DNA of 64,000 bases. Source: Closterium sp. NIES-65 (taxonomy: Eukaryota; Streptophyta; Zygnematophyceae; Desmidiales; Closteriaceae). Numbering within the stretch: position 1 is the first letter of the stretch; each line of letters opens with the position of its first letter. Positions 52,401-62,305 of this stretch are shown piece by piece. The position numbers and the translations under genes are program-made. The notes under the pieces were generated by a model. It was not told the origin of the DNA. It saw only the letters and a program-made list of their open reading frames with translations, and ran no database searches. Location of the stretch: contig CANXME010002538.1 in NCBI GenBank assembly GCA_948144175.1, positions 682,001-746,000 of the forward strand, given 5' to 3'.

Positions 52401-53426
52401 AACGCAAGAGCACCTACAGCAGCAGCCTCGCTAGCACCTAGAGCAGCAGCCTCACCAGTACCTAGAGCAGCAGTCTCAATGCCCGGGTCGGGAGAAAAGC
52501 ACCGGTAACAGTCACCCTCATCACTAATAGTCACAGCATACATGGCACCAAGAATAGCATCAAATTCAAGGTCAAAGACAGCTACTCCCGCACTAGACAG
52601 CTCGCCCCAGCGGGGGATCTCAGTGGCCTCAGGGAACTGGTGACGCCAAGCGTCCGTCAGTCGGCCAAAGGAGCGCTGGGTGGAGTGCGCACCCCCGCAC
52701 TGCTCACCCATGCGGTCGCCGGTGCGTAGGACGTAGGTGCACGAACCAGTACCCCCACCCCGCTGGCGTGCAGCGTACCACTCACGGAGCTGCTGAGGGG
52801 TGGGGATGTCACGAGTGCGCTGCTGCTGCTGCTGCTGTTGCTGGTGCTGGCGCTGACCACCACCGGAGCCGACCCTCTGCGCAGCGCCACCCCGACCAGC
52901 TCCACCTCCTCCGCCGCTGCCTCCTCCTCCGCCGCCACCTCCGCCACTTCCTCTCCCACCGCCACCACCGCCGCCGCCTCCGCCTCCTCTGCCGCCACCG
53001 ACACCTCCACCCCCGCCACCACCCCCACCGCCACCCCCACCCCCTCCGCCGCCTCCAGAGCCGCCTCCACCGCCCCCGGTAGCTCCTCCAGCGCCCGTGT
53101 CCCCCTTGCCCTTGCCACGGCGGCGTCTCCCACTAGGGATAGATGCCGCACCGACCGACTCAAGACCAACGAGGTCGGCCGCAGCAGCAGAGGCAACAGA
53201 GGGCAAAAGGGGGGAGGGGGAACACCCCTCAAAGATGGGGGTGCGCGTGTCACCACGAGAGGCTCCTACAGCAACTATGCTCTTCTCTGCTGCTAGGAGG
53301 GCCTTCTCGAGGAGTTCAACGGTGAGAGTGGTGGGGCAAACTGAGAGGAAGTGGTCCGTGACTACGCGAAGGGAGTCAGGGAGCCGGGTGACCATGTAGT
53401 AGAGGGTGATGTACATGGGGGGGGGG
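49439..53426 (-). pseudogene. Element E gag C-terminus, protease, integrase, linker, RT start
   Basis: Open for about 1325 codons downstream of the C run (MYITLYYMVTRLPDSL at 53416). Basic GRRRRGKGKGDTG segment, polyglycine about 53080-52900, then the C-x13-C-x3-H-x4 motif with the last cysteine changed to serine (QRSFGRL). Protease FTLDSGASRSFF, zinc region HHCLGHPSL ... CVPC, integrase MDVWGP, LNSDRGGEF, NGIAERR. The GGAEP-type repeats (about 50810-50600), the Gly/Ala linker and the start of RT end at TGA 49441-49439, where other copies have TGG. Confidence 0.92.
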
Positions 53427-53879
53427 TCTTGGCGCAGAATTGAGCAGGAAGCGAAGTGCGGTAGCGAGTGTCACTAGTGCGGAGGTGCGTAATGAGGTCA
53501 GCGACTGTGGGAAAGGCAGCAAGGTCAGGGAAGAGGTGCGGTAGCATGAGGCGGCTCAGTGCAGCAGTGGCAGGGGAGGAGTAGCGTGCAACTCCAGCGT
53601 CCTACAGGGTCTGGGCACTCTTGTACTGGCTAAAGTGTGCACGCTCAGAGGTCGGCAGGTGGCGACGCACAGCAAGACGTGCAGCAGTGTGGCCCACTGT
53701 GAGCGAACAGTGGCGTCGGCATCAGCAGCAGGGGCAGGAGAGGCACCAGAGGTGAGGTCAAAGAGGGAGAGACCGTCTGCCCTATCGCACTGTAGGAAAA
53801 GCTGCAGGTCATCTACCCAGATGTCAAAGTCAATGGCCCGACTCTCAGCGTCAAAAGCAAGGACACTAGGGGTAGCCAT
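53427..53879 (-). pseudogene. Element E gag N-terminus
   Basis: ATG at 53879 (MATPSVLAFDAESRAIDFD, WVDDLQLFLQCDRADGLSLFDL). A deletion near 53690 and further shifts break the frame. MLPHLFPDLAAFPTVADLI continues to the C run (10 C, 53417-53426 read on minus), which is out of phase with downstream gag. Confidence 0.87.
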
Positions 53880-54688
53880 GACAGCAGTAGGCTAGCAGCG
53901 CGAGCAGTAGGGTAAGGGCAGTGCAGTGACAGAGGCGCTGCTCTTACCGGACAGGGCGGCTCGAGCGGCTCGGTGGCTCGGCGGCTCGGCAACTCGGCGG
54001 CTCGGGCGGCTCGGGCGGCTCGGCGGTACGGCGGCTTGGCAGCAACTGCGGCTCGGCGACTCGGCGGCTCGGGCGGCTCGGGCGGCTCGGCGGTACGGCG
54101 GCTCGGCAGCAACTGCAGCTCGGCGGCTCGGGCGGCTCAGGTGGCGCGGCGGCTCGGGCGGCTCGGGTGGATCGGGCGGCTCAGCAGCAGCTCGGCGGCG
54201 CCGGCGGCTCGGTGGTGACGGCGGGGCCGCGTGGGGACGGCGGCGGGGCCGGGTGGAGCGGCGTTGGGGCCGGGTGGAGCGGCGTCGGGGCCATTAGAGG
54301 CGGCGCCGGGGCCGGGAAGGGCAGCTCCGAGGTCGCAGGGGGAGGCGACGGGGCCAGCAGAGGCGGCGCCGAGGCCGGGAAGGGCGGCGCCGAGGCCGCA
54401 GGGGTAGGCGACGGGGCCGCTAGGGCGGCTAGGAGAGGGGGGTCGCGAGGGCGGCTTGAAGAGGCCGCGAGGGCGGCTAGAAAGGGCCGCGAGGGCGGCG
54501 TGAAAGGGCCGCGAGGGCGGCGCGACGCGGCCGCTAGGGCGGCGCGACGGGAAGGGGCCGCGAGGGCGACGCGACGGGGCCGCAAGCGCGACGCGACGGG
54601 GCCGCTAGGGCGGCGCGACGGGGCCGTGAGAGGGGAGCGCGACTCGGGCAGTGTAGAGCGCGCTCCGGGCAGGGAAAAAAAAGGTGGT
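53880..54688 (-). repeat. Element E GC-rich leader
   Basis: Reverse-oriented equivalent of the B and D leaders: CGGCTCGGCGGCTCGGGCGG-type units near gag (53940-54190), then GCGGCGCGACGGGGCCGC-type units (54230-54620), and the A run (T run on minus) at 54674-54682. Confidence 0.7.
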
Positions 54689-54731
54689 GGGCCCTAGGAA
54701 CAGTTCCCACAGGGGAACCTGCTCGATACCA
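54689..54731 (-). promoter_or_regulatory. Element E primer binding site, hairpin and GGGCCC palindrome
   Basis: Minus-strand TGGTATCGAGCAGG starts at 54731. The hairpin arms GTTCCC and GGGAAC (54718-54713 and 54708-54703) enclose a 4-nt loop. GGGCCC is at 54694-54689. Same spacing as in D. Confidence 0.78.
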
Positions 54732-54856
54732 TGCGAAACTGAACGAGAATGAATTGACTAAGGGAAAGTTGGGTACAAGTACAAACCCTAGAAAGCTGTA
54801 CCCCATATGTGCTACCCCACTATAGCCTACAGTAGCTATGTCATATAAATCTGACA
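54732..54856 (-). repeat. Element E 5' LTR
   Basis: 125 bp, matching 47617-47741 with few differences. Next to the target duplication CAACG. Confidence 0.92.
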
Positions 54857-54861
54857 CAACG

Positions 54862-56080
54862 CAAACCCTAATCATGTCTGTCAACTGCTGAAGTCCCTGT
54901 ACGGCATCAAGCAAGCTCCAAGGCTGTGGCAGCAATATCTATACGCCCGACTGATCCGCATCGGACTCCGCCAACTACCACATGACCAAGGCATGTACCG
55001 ACTCACAAAGGGCACCGACTACATCCTGCTCATCGTTTATGTGGAGGATCTGCTCTACATCGGCTCGACCGACGGCATCACGACCTGATTTAAAGGGGAG
55101 CTTCAGCGGGCTCTCACACTCACCGTTTACTCCACCGTAACACAGTATCTCGGGCTCAACATATAGGAAGGAGAGAACGCGATCTACCTCAGCACCGCGA
55201 AATACGCCGACATTATCGTCAAGCGTTTCGGACTTACCCCAGACGCTATCTCTACGCCATACCGCTACACCGCCGCAAATCACAGGGAAGCAACAGCCCC
55301 GCTCAAACCCGCCGGCATACGTGATTATCAACAAAAGTTGGGATGCCTACTCTTTGCAGCCATCACCTGCCGGCCGGACCTATCATACTGAGCGAGCCAG
55401 CTTGCTACCTACCTCAAGAAGCCTGAAGCAGAATACATGGCGGGGCTCGACCGTGCACTTTAGTACCTCGTCAGCACCCCGACAATTGGCTTAACTTACT
55501 ACAAAACCAAAACGGCGACACCCAAGCTAGTCGGCTACGTTGATGCCGACCACGCCAGCGACTCCGACAACAGGCGTTCACATACCAGCTACATCTACCG
55601 ACTCGAGCCTATCGGGCCTATATCGTGGCAATCGAGCAAACAGGAACTAATCGCCCTCTCCTCAGCTGAAGCAGAATATATTGCACTCTGCTCAGCCACC
55701 AAGGAAGGACCGTACCTTCGCAAACTACCGGAAGAAGCGAAGCTGGCCCAGTTACCCAGCTTCTCTCTATTCTGCGACAACCAATCTGCAATTCGCATAG
55801 CGGACAAAAACAGGTTCGCGAACCGGACGAAGCATATTGATTTGCGATACTTTTTGGTGAAAGACAAGATCGAGAAGGGGAGACTCGAGCTATCCTACTG
55901 CCCCACGTCCGAGATGGCAGCCGATTATTTGACCAAGAAGCTCAAAAAGCAGAAGTTCGAGTACTGCATGCTGCTGACTGGACAAGGCCACATCACCAGC
56001 ACACCACTCCAGGAGCGAAGGGGAGTGTTGGAAACAAGTAACTTAACGCTTCCTATGTGTCGTTACATCGAACCGTGAAC
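54862..56080 (+). pseudogene. Element J RT C-terminus and RNase H
   Basis: Resumes after E: LLKSLYGIKQAPRLWQQYL, then the catalytic box IVYVEDLLYIGS (YVED instead of YVDD), TQYLGLNI, CRPDLSY then TGA. RNase H has VGYVDADHASDSDNRRSHTSYI, SSAEAEYIALCSA, FCDNQSAIRIA and TKHIDLRYFLVKD; the last part is open to TGA 56076. Several stops (TGA 55087, TAG 55165, TGA 55389, TAG 55462) show it is old. Confidence 0.88.
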
Positions 56081-56168
56081 GAGGCAAGCTACAACGGAGC
56101 AATGGCGAGTCACCCGAGGAGGTTGACAGAAAAGTAACAGCCGGAGGTTACGCGAAGGTCAAAGGTCA
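56026..56168 (+). repeat. Possible start of element J 3' LTR
   Basis: GCGAAGGGGAG followed by TGTTGGAAACAAGTAAC (56026) looks like a polypurine tract and LTR start. Only about 140 bp is present before element F sequence, and no partner LTR is seen, so it is uncertain. Confidence 0.4.
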
Positions 56169-56328
56169 ATGACCTACTTACTGCTGCTCCTACTTGCTGC
56201 AGCTGCTCCTTGCTGCTGCTGCTCCTACTTGCTGCTGCTGCTCCTACTTGCTGCAGCTGCTCCTCATCGCTGCTGCTACTGCTGCTTGCCTGCATTTGCT
56301 CTGCCCTGCTATTCCCACACCAGTAGCT
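56169..56328 (+). repeat. CTG-rich tandem repeat upstream of element F gag
   Basis: Units of CTGCTGCTCCTACTTG with CTGCAG variants are repeated between 56175 and 56290. It occupies the leader position of F but is unlike the leaders of B, D and E. No F 5' LTR is seen. Confidence 0.6.
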
Positions 56329-58389
56329 ATGGCCACCCTCCGCGTTCTGTCGTTCATGCCGAGGGCCGCCCGATTCCGTTCGACGCTTGGCTCGATGACC
56401 TGCAACTGTTCCTAATGAGCGATAGCAAGGACAATGACTCGCTCTATGACCACACGTCTGGTGCCTCAGTCGCTCCCGCTGCCACCGCTGAGCTTAGTGC
56501 CAGTTCTCAATGGCAGACTCGTGACGGTGCTGCTCGCCTAGCCATTCGCAACCACCTACCGTTAGCCGAGCTCACGCACTTTGGTAGTTGCTCGATACAC
56601 CTCTCCTGCCACAGCTGAGCTTAGCCGCCTCATGCTGCCCTACCTATTTCCTGAGCTATCCACATTTGCCACGGTTGCCGATCTCATCACCCACCTTCGC
56701 ACTAGCGAAACTCGCCTTCCTGCCGCCCTCCCCACAGAGTTCTGTGCTAAGAACCCGCCTCCGATGTACTGGACCCTCCACTTCATAGTTACTCGCCTCC
56801 TTGACTCTCTGAGCTCGGTCAGGGACTATTTTCTTGCTCACAATCCAACTGACCTCACTGTAGACCTCCTAGAGGAGCGCCTCCTTGCAGCAGAGAAGAG
56901 CATTGTTGCTGTAGGTGCTGCTCGCGGCGCTCCTCGCACCCCCATCTTCGAGGGGTGCTCTCCCTCTCCCCTCGCCCCCTCCTTCGCTACTGATGTTGCG
57001 ATTGAATTCCTTGGTGCTGAGTCTGCTGGTGCTGCTTGTGCTCCTAGTGGGAGGCGCCGCAATAGCAAGGGCAAGGGAGCCAAGGGCGGCGGAGGTGGCT
57101 CCGAGGGGGGTGGTGGTGGAAGAGGTGGAGGAGGAGGAGGTAGCGGAGGGGCTGGTGGCGGGAGTGCTGGCGGGAGTGTTAGCGTCAGTAGCGGTGGTGG
57201 AGGCGGTGGCGGCGGAGGGGGTGGCGGCAGGGGTGGCAGCGGTGGTGGCGACGGCGGTGGCGGCAGGGGCGGTGGTGGCGGCGGCGGTGGCGGTCGGGGT
57301 GGAGGCACTGGCGCTGGCCAGAGACAGCAGCAGCAGCAGCAGCAGCGTCCCCAGTCCCAGCAGCTTCGTGAGTGGCTTGCTCAACGTGGGAATTCTGGGG
57401 GTGGTGGTCGCTGCCCATATGTCATTCGCACAGGTGACCGCAAGGGTCAGACGTGCAACAGGTTCCACACCCACCATCGCTGCTTCTCCCGCCTTGATGA
57501 CGCCCGGCGTGAGGAGATGGGCGATGAGTATGAGCGCCCTCGCTGGCATGATCTGTGGAAGGCTGGTGTAGATGTTTTTGCTCTTGACTTTGATGCTATT
57601 ATCTCTGCTATGTATGCATTGGAAATTAGTGCTGATGGTGACTGTTATGTGTGTATGCCGCCTGACCCGGGAATAGAGCCTGCTGCCTTAGGTGCTAGTG
57701 AGTCTGCTCTCTCAGGTACTGCGCCTACTGAGGCCTTAAACACCTTCACACCTGACTCAGGTATAGAGGTGGCTGCCTTAGGTACAGGCGAGTCTGCTCT
57801 CTCCGGTACTGAGCATGCTGAGGCCTTGCACACCTTCACGCTTGACTCAGGTGCTTCTCGCTGTTTCTTCTGTGATAGTACCGCACTCAAACCGCTCTCT
57901 GCGCCTGTCACCGTCTCTCTGGCTGACCCCTCAAGGGGCCCAATTCTTGCACGGTCCACCACTGTGCTTCCGTGCGCGGCGGTCCCGTCTAGCTCACTGT
58001 CAAGTCTCCACCTCCCCTCGTTCTCGACGAACTTGGTGAGCAACGCTGCCCTGCAGGATGTGGCGGTTAATAACTTCACCCCTGCATGGCAGCGTTTGGC
58101 GATCTGCACGTGTGCACAGACTCGCCGTCACCTAGCCACGTTCACCCGTCGGCTAGGGTCGAGTCTTTACACACTGACGACTGTGTCTCCTCAGGTTGCT
58201 GCTGTCTGCCAGGTGTCTGCGTCAGGTCTGGTAGCCTCCCCCTGTGAGTGTCGCTCCCTGTCGCACCAGACTCTTCTCTGCCACCATCGTCTGGGTCACC
58301 CCTCCTTGCACGTCTCCGTGGCATGCACTGTCGCCTCCTTGTGTCTGGTCTTTCCAGGTGTATCCCTCCCCTCCCTGCCTCGCCTGTGA
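56329..58389 (+). pseudogene. Element F gag, protease and GAG-pre-integrase start
   Basis: Divergent member of the B/D/E protein family. ATG 56329 (MATLRVLSF), a 1-nt deletion near 56358, then HAEGRPIPFDAWLDDLQLFL. A deletion near 56582 is followed by a long frame to TGA 58387. It has NPPPMYWTLHFIVTRLLDS without a long C run, GRRRNSKGKGAKGG and polyglycine (57080-57310). The C-x13-C-x3-H-x4-C motif (57412-57483) is conserved although the surrounding residues differ. Protease FTLDSGASRCFF is followed by a duplicated upstream Ser/Ala/Leu block, and then the zinc region start. Confidence 0.87.
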
Positions 58390-59270
58390 CGCCTTGCCTT
58401 CCTTGCCTCGAGGGGCGGCAGCGCGCCGCTCCTCACTCCTCCTCGTTTCCCCCGACAGAGGCTCCTCTGCAGACCCTCCGCCTGGACGTGTGGGGCCCAG
58501 CCAGCGTTCGTGGATAGGGCGGTGAGCGGTACTCTATGGTTGTCGACGACTACTCGCGTTACACCACGGTCTTCCCCTTGCGCACCAAGGGTGAGGTCCC
58601 TGCTATCTTGATCCCTTGGATCTGAGCAGTTCGTCTCCGACTCCGCCGCAGGTTCTGCCAGGACCTGCCTGTCCTGCGTCTGCACTCTGACACAGGTGGT
58701 GAGTTCACCTCCGACCTCTTGCGGGCCTTCTGTCAGGGGGAGGGCATCGAGCAGTCGTTCACGCTTCCGAGCTCAGCGCAGCAAAATGGGGTTGCTGAGC
58801 GCCGTATTGGCTTAGTCATGGAGGTCGCTCGTACCTCTTGGATCCATGCGACGGCTCCCCATTTTCTGTGGCCGTTTGGGATCCGGTACGCCGCGCAGCA
58901 GCTCAACCTCTGGCCCTGTGTCTCCTTGCCGAAGACCTCGCCCACACTGCGTTGGACGGGGGAGGTTGGCGATGCGTCGCGATTCCGGGTCTGGGGTGCT
59001 TGTGCCCTTGTCCGCGATACGTCCGCGGACAAGCTCTCCTCCCGCACCATTCACTGTGTCTTCCTTGGCTTTGTCCCTGACGCACCTGGCTGGCAGTTTT
59101 ACCACCCCACCTCGCGCCGTGTCTTCCCCTCTGAGGACGTCACCTTTGACGAGTCGGTTCCTTTCTACCGTCTCTTCCCCTACCGCACTGCCCCTCTCCC
59201 TCCCCCGCCGCTTTTCCTCGCTCTAGGTCCCCCACTCAGGGTCCTGCTCCTTCAGGTGTGTCTCAGGTAG
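58390..59270 (+). pseudogene. Element F integrase
   Basis: Zinc region CLPCLEGRQRAAPH in a shifted frame, DVWGPASVRG then TAG 58515-58517 (CAG in D at 28226), VVDDYSRYTTVF and a second stop near 58623. From 58680 the frame reads LHSDTGGEF (R changed to T), NGVAERRIGLV, and the copia C-terminal block FRVWGACALVRDTSADKL ... VFLGFVPDAPGWQFYHPTSRR. Damaged but clearly integrase. Confidence 0.88.
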
Positions 59271-60535
59271 ACCCGCCCCCCTTGGCTGAGCCTGTAGAGG
59301 TCACTAGTGACTCAGGTGCTGCTGCGGGAGGTGCTGCTGGGGGTGCTGCTTCTGGGGGTGCTGAGCCTGCGGCTGCGGAGTCTGGGGGTGCTGAGCCCGT
59401 CCGTGAGGTGCCGAGGGGTGCGGAGCTTGGGGGTGCTGAGTCTGTTGGTGTTCCTCTGTGTCTCGTTTCACGACGCGGACCCGCCTGAGGAGTCGTGCTG
59501 CTGGAGTTGCTTGTCGTGGAGGCGCTGGGAGTGTTGGTGTTTCTGGTCCTGGAGGTGCTTGTACTGGAGGAACTGGAGCTGCCGGGACTGGTACTGCTCC
59601 TGGAGCTGGAGGTGTCGGTTCTAGGGATGCTGCTGCTGGAGGTACTGGGGCTGGAGGCTCTGGAGCTGGTGCTGTCGACCCAAGCGTTGGAGACCCTAGA
59701 GTTGGAGGTGCCGGTTCTGGGGGTGCTGCTGCTGGAGGTACTGACGCTGGAGGCCCTAGAGCTGGTGTTGTCGACCCTGGCGTTGGAGACCTTGGAGCAA
59801 GAGGTGCCGGTTATGGGGGTGTCGCTGCTGGAGGCCCTGGCGCTAGTCCTGTCGACCCTTGAGTTGGGGACCTTGAGGCTGGAGGTGCCGCTTCTGGAGG
59901 TGCTGCTGCTGGAGGCCCTGTCGTTGGTCCTGTTGACCCTGGAGTTGGGGACCTTGAGGCTGGAGGTGCCGGTTCTGGAGGTTCTAGAGTTGTTGGAGGC
60001 GCTGGAGTTGGAGGTACTACTGCTGGAGTCCATGGCACTGGAGGTGCTGCTGCTGGAGGCGCTGGAGCTGGACGTTCTGTAGCTGTTGGAGGCGCTGGAG
60101 CCGAAGGTGCTGCTGCTTGAGTCGCTGGAGCTGGAGGTTGGAGCTGCTGGAGACACTGGAGCTACTGGTACTGGTGGCACTGCACCGTCGCAACTGTTTT
60201 TCGCTCCGCCGTCACCGTCGTCTCTGCCACCGCCTGACTCCGTGCTTCGCCAGGTTCTTAGCCTCCTGTCTTCTACTGGCCTCCTGTTATAGCCAGGATC
60301 CCCACTGCCTGCTCCCTCTCCTTACCCTGAGCAGACAGGAGGTCTTACTGAGCGTCGCGATCGTGCGTCCCGTCCTGCCTCGCCTGTTTGCACTGGTCGC
60401 ACTGGTCGTCATTTTCCTAGTGAGTGTCCTCCTCCCGTCCCCGGCACGCACATTATGTCCCTTCGTCCTTCCTTTGTTCCTTTGCGCGTTCCTCTGCCGT
60501 CTCCTCCTGCGTCTTCTCTGCCTGACGTTCAGGAC
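59271..60535 (+). pseudogene. Element F Gly/Ala repeat linker
   Basis: Region between integrase and RT: GGAASGGAEPAAAESGGAEP (59330-59400), then an expanded Gly/Ala array with GAGSGGAAAGGTDAGGP-like units to about 60100, much longer than in B or D. Alternative frames read as leucine/valine repeats and are artefacts. It ends in a Ser/Pro-rich stretch and is cut at 60540 by element K. Confidence 0.7.
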
Positions 60536-60540
60536 CCTGA

Positions 60541-60680
60541 TGTCAGAACGTTATGTTTGTCTAGCCTGCAATGGGGTACTCAATAGTGAGTACAGCCCAA
60601 TTTAGGGTTTGCTATATGTACTCAACTGCTTGCTAGTGAAATCCCCTCACTTCCCTCCTTCCATTCCTTGTTCTTTCACA
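60541..60680 (+). repeat. Element K 5' LTR
   Basis: TGTCAGAACG ... TTCTTTCACA, 140 bp. Confidence 0.93.
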
Positions 60681-60726
60681 TGGTATAGAGCTGGTTTCCT
60701 CCGGAGACTGTTCCTTCCTAGGGCCC
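60681..60726 (+). promoter_or_regulatory. Element K primer binding site, hairpin and GGGCCC palindrome
   Basis: TGGTATAGAGCTGG abuts the LTR. Hairpin arms GTTTCC (60694-60699) and GGAGAC (60703-60708) differ from those of B/D/E, but a C-G pair has become T-A on both sides, so pairing is kept; one pair is G-T wobble. GGGCCC at 60721-60726. Confidence 0.78.
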
Positions 60727-61240
60727 ACCACTTCGCTAATTTTTTTTTCCTGCCCTGCCCTTAGCGCGTTTCGCGCTCTGCCCTGCTGCCCGTTGCGGCC
60801 CTTCGTGGCCCCTTCGCGGCCCCTTCACGGCCCCTTCGCGGCACCTTCACGGCCCCTTCACGGCCCCTTCATGGCCCCTCTCGAGGCCCCTCGCGCCACC
60901 CCTAGCGGCCCCGTCGCCGCCACTTCGCGGCCCCGTCGCCGCCCCTAGCGGCCCCGTCGCCGCCCTTCGCGGCCCCGATGCCGCCCCTAGCGGCCCCGTC
61001 GCCGCCCTTCGCCGCCCCGTCGCCGCCCGTATCGGCCCCGTCGCCGCCTCCTGCGGCCCCGTTGCCTCCCCTAGCGGCCCCGTCGCCGCCCCTATCGGCC
61101 CGTCGCCGCCTCTAGCGGCCCCGTCGCCGCCCCTAGCGGCCCCGTCGCTGCCCCTATCGGCCCCGTCGCCGCCTCCAGCGGCCCCGTCGCCGCCCCTATC
61201 GGCCCCGTCGCCGCCTCCAGCAGCCCCGTCCCCGCCCCGG
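60727..61240 (+). repeat. Element K leader tandem repeats
   Basis: A T run at 60741-60749, then GGCCCCTTCGCGGCC units and GGCCCCGTCGCCGCCCCTAGC units (60900-61230) with a period of about 20 bp. Very similar to 3640-4060 in B. Confidence 0.8.
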
Positions 61241-62040
61241 CCATGCTCCGTCGACTGTCGCGGCGCACCGGGGACCCGTACACCGCCCCCCCCCCCCCCC
61301 TCTTTTCCCGTCGCCTGTCGAGGCGACCTGAGGGGCGACCTTGGGGGGGGGGGGGGGGGGGGGGTGGGGGAGCGTCGCCCCTTCTGCCGCCTGTTTTGGC
61401 GCTCTGGGAGGCCGCACGTCGCCCCCCCCCCCCTCCCCCCCCCCCCCATAACCTCCTTACCCGCTGTCCCGCCCTGCCCTGTGTTAGGGTCTGGGGGTGG
61501 CGAGTAGGGGGTGGCGGGTGTGTGGTCTCCCCTGCTCCTCCTCCTCCTCTGTCTCCCACTGCTGCAGCTGCCGCTGAGGGGGTTGGGTGTGTGGGAGTTG
61601 ACGGAGTGGTGCTAGGGGGTGGGGTGTGAGTGAACCTAGGGTGCAGCAGGGGGTGTGTGAAAGGGGGGTGGGATAGTTTGGGGAGGTTGAAAGGGGGTGG
61701 CCGCCGTGAAGCCCGCAGCTCCAGTCGCCCGTGAGAGCGTTACGCCAATCGCCCGTGAGCCCGTTGCGCCAATCGCCCGTGAGCCAGTTGCTCCAGTCGC
61801 CCGTGAGTCCGTTGCTCCTGCCGCTCAGAGTTAGCTGCGGAGCCAGTTACTCCAGTAGCCCGTATGCCACCTACTCCAGTTGCCAGTGTACCAGTTGCTC
61901 CAGTTGCCCGTGTGCCAGTTGCTCCAGTTGCATCGTGTGCCAGCAGCTTCAGCTCCCGCCCACTACCTCCTCTCCTCTCATAGTCCCTCCTCCTCCACAC
62001 TAACCCTTAGTGATATCCTCTAGCTTCGCTTACATTTGTG
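61241..62040 (+). other. Element K unique middle segment
   Basis: Does not match any other element here. It has long C and G runs (61287-61302, 61343-61362, 61418-61446), a G-rich stretch (61480-61700), and a 24-bp tandem repeat (61720-61935). No convincing ORF. It could be captured host DNA. Confidence 0.5.
61720..61935 (+). repeat. 24-bp tandem repeat with 8-codon period
   Basis: Units of type CCAGTCGCCCGTGAGCC.GTTGC, about eight or nine copies. In one frame they read (PVAREPVA)n, broken by a stop and a frame change near 61833. Confidence 0.7.
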
Positions 62041-62160
62041 AACTTTAAACTGTTGCTTCTTGTACTTGTGCTCAGATTGTGTGGTGACATTGTGATCCAC
62101 CCTGAGCTTGTGTTTTGCCTGCTTGTTGTGCTGATTACACCCCACTTTGGCTATGGGGTG
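62041..62160 (+). other. Element K 3' tail and polypurine tract
   Basis: GTGGTGACATTGTGATCCACC and CCCCACTTTGGCTATGGGGTG match the tails of A, B and D. Confidence 0.8.
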
Positions 62161-62300
62161 TGTCAGAATGTTATGTTTGTCTAGCCTGCAGTGGGGTACT
62201 CAATAGTGAGTACAGCCCAATTTAGGGTTTGCTATATATACTCAACTGCTTGCTAGTGAAATCCCCTCACTTCCCTCCTTCCATTCCTTGTTCTTTCACA
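62161..62300 (+). repeat. Element K 3' LTR
   Basis: 140 bp, three differences by eye from the 5' LTR, followed by CCTGA. Confidence 0.93.
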
Positions 62301-62305
62301 CCTGA

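Larger units (their letters stand above)
47617..54856 (-). mobile_element. Element E: minus-strand short-LTR copia nested in J
   Basis: 7240 bp, target duplication CAACG (47612-47616 and 54857-54861), LTRs of 125 bp at both ends. On the minus strand the order is LTR, primer site, hairpin, GC-rich leader, gag, protease, integrase, linker, RT, RNase H, tail, LTR. Removing it restores the RT frame of J. It is close to D and A in sequence. Confidence 0.95.
60541..62300 (+). mobile_element. Element K: short non-autonomous LTR element
   Basis: 1760 bp, target duplication CCTGA (60536-60540 and 62301-62305), LTRs of 140 bp differing at three positions by eye. The internal 1480 bp has the primer site, the family hairpin and GGGCCC, a GC-rich leader like that of B, a unique middle, and the family tail with TATGGGGTG, but no gag or pol. 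It is best described as a non-autonomous derivative of the B/D/E family that depends on its proteins. Confidence 0.93.

Noticed and set aside
54167-54697. Gly/Ala/Arg-rich plus-strand frame in the E leader.
   Set aside because: Composition artefact of repeat units; starts are non-ATG and there are no homologous frames in other leaders.
61287-61446. Long C and G runs in K as possible telomere or satellite sequence.
   Set aside because: No telomere-type unit is present; they are simple homopolymers and could partly be assembly error.
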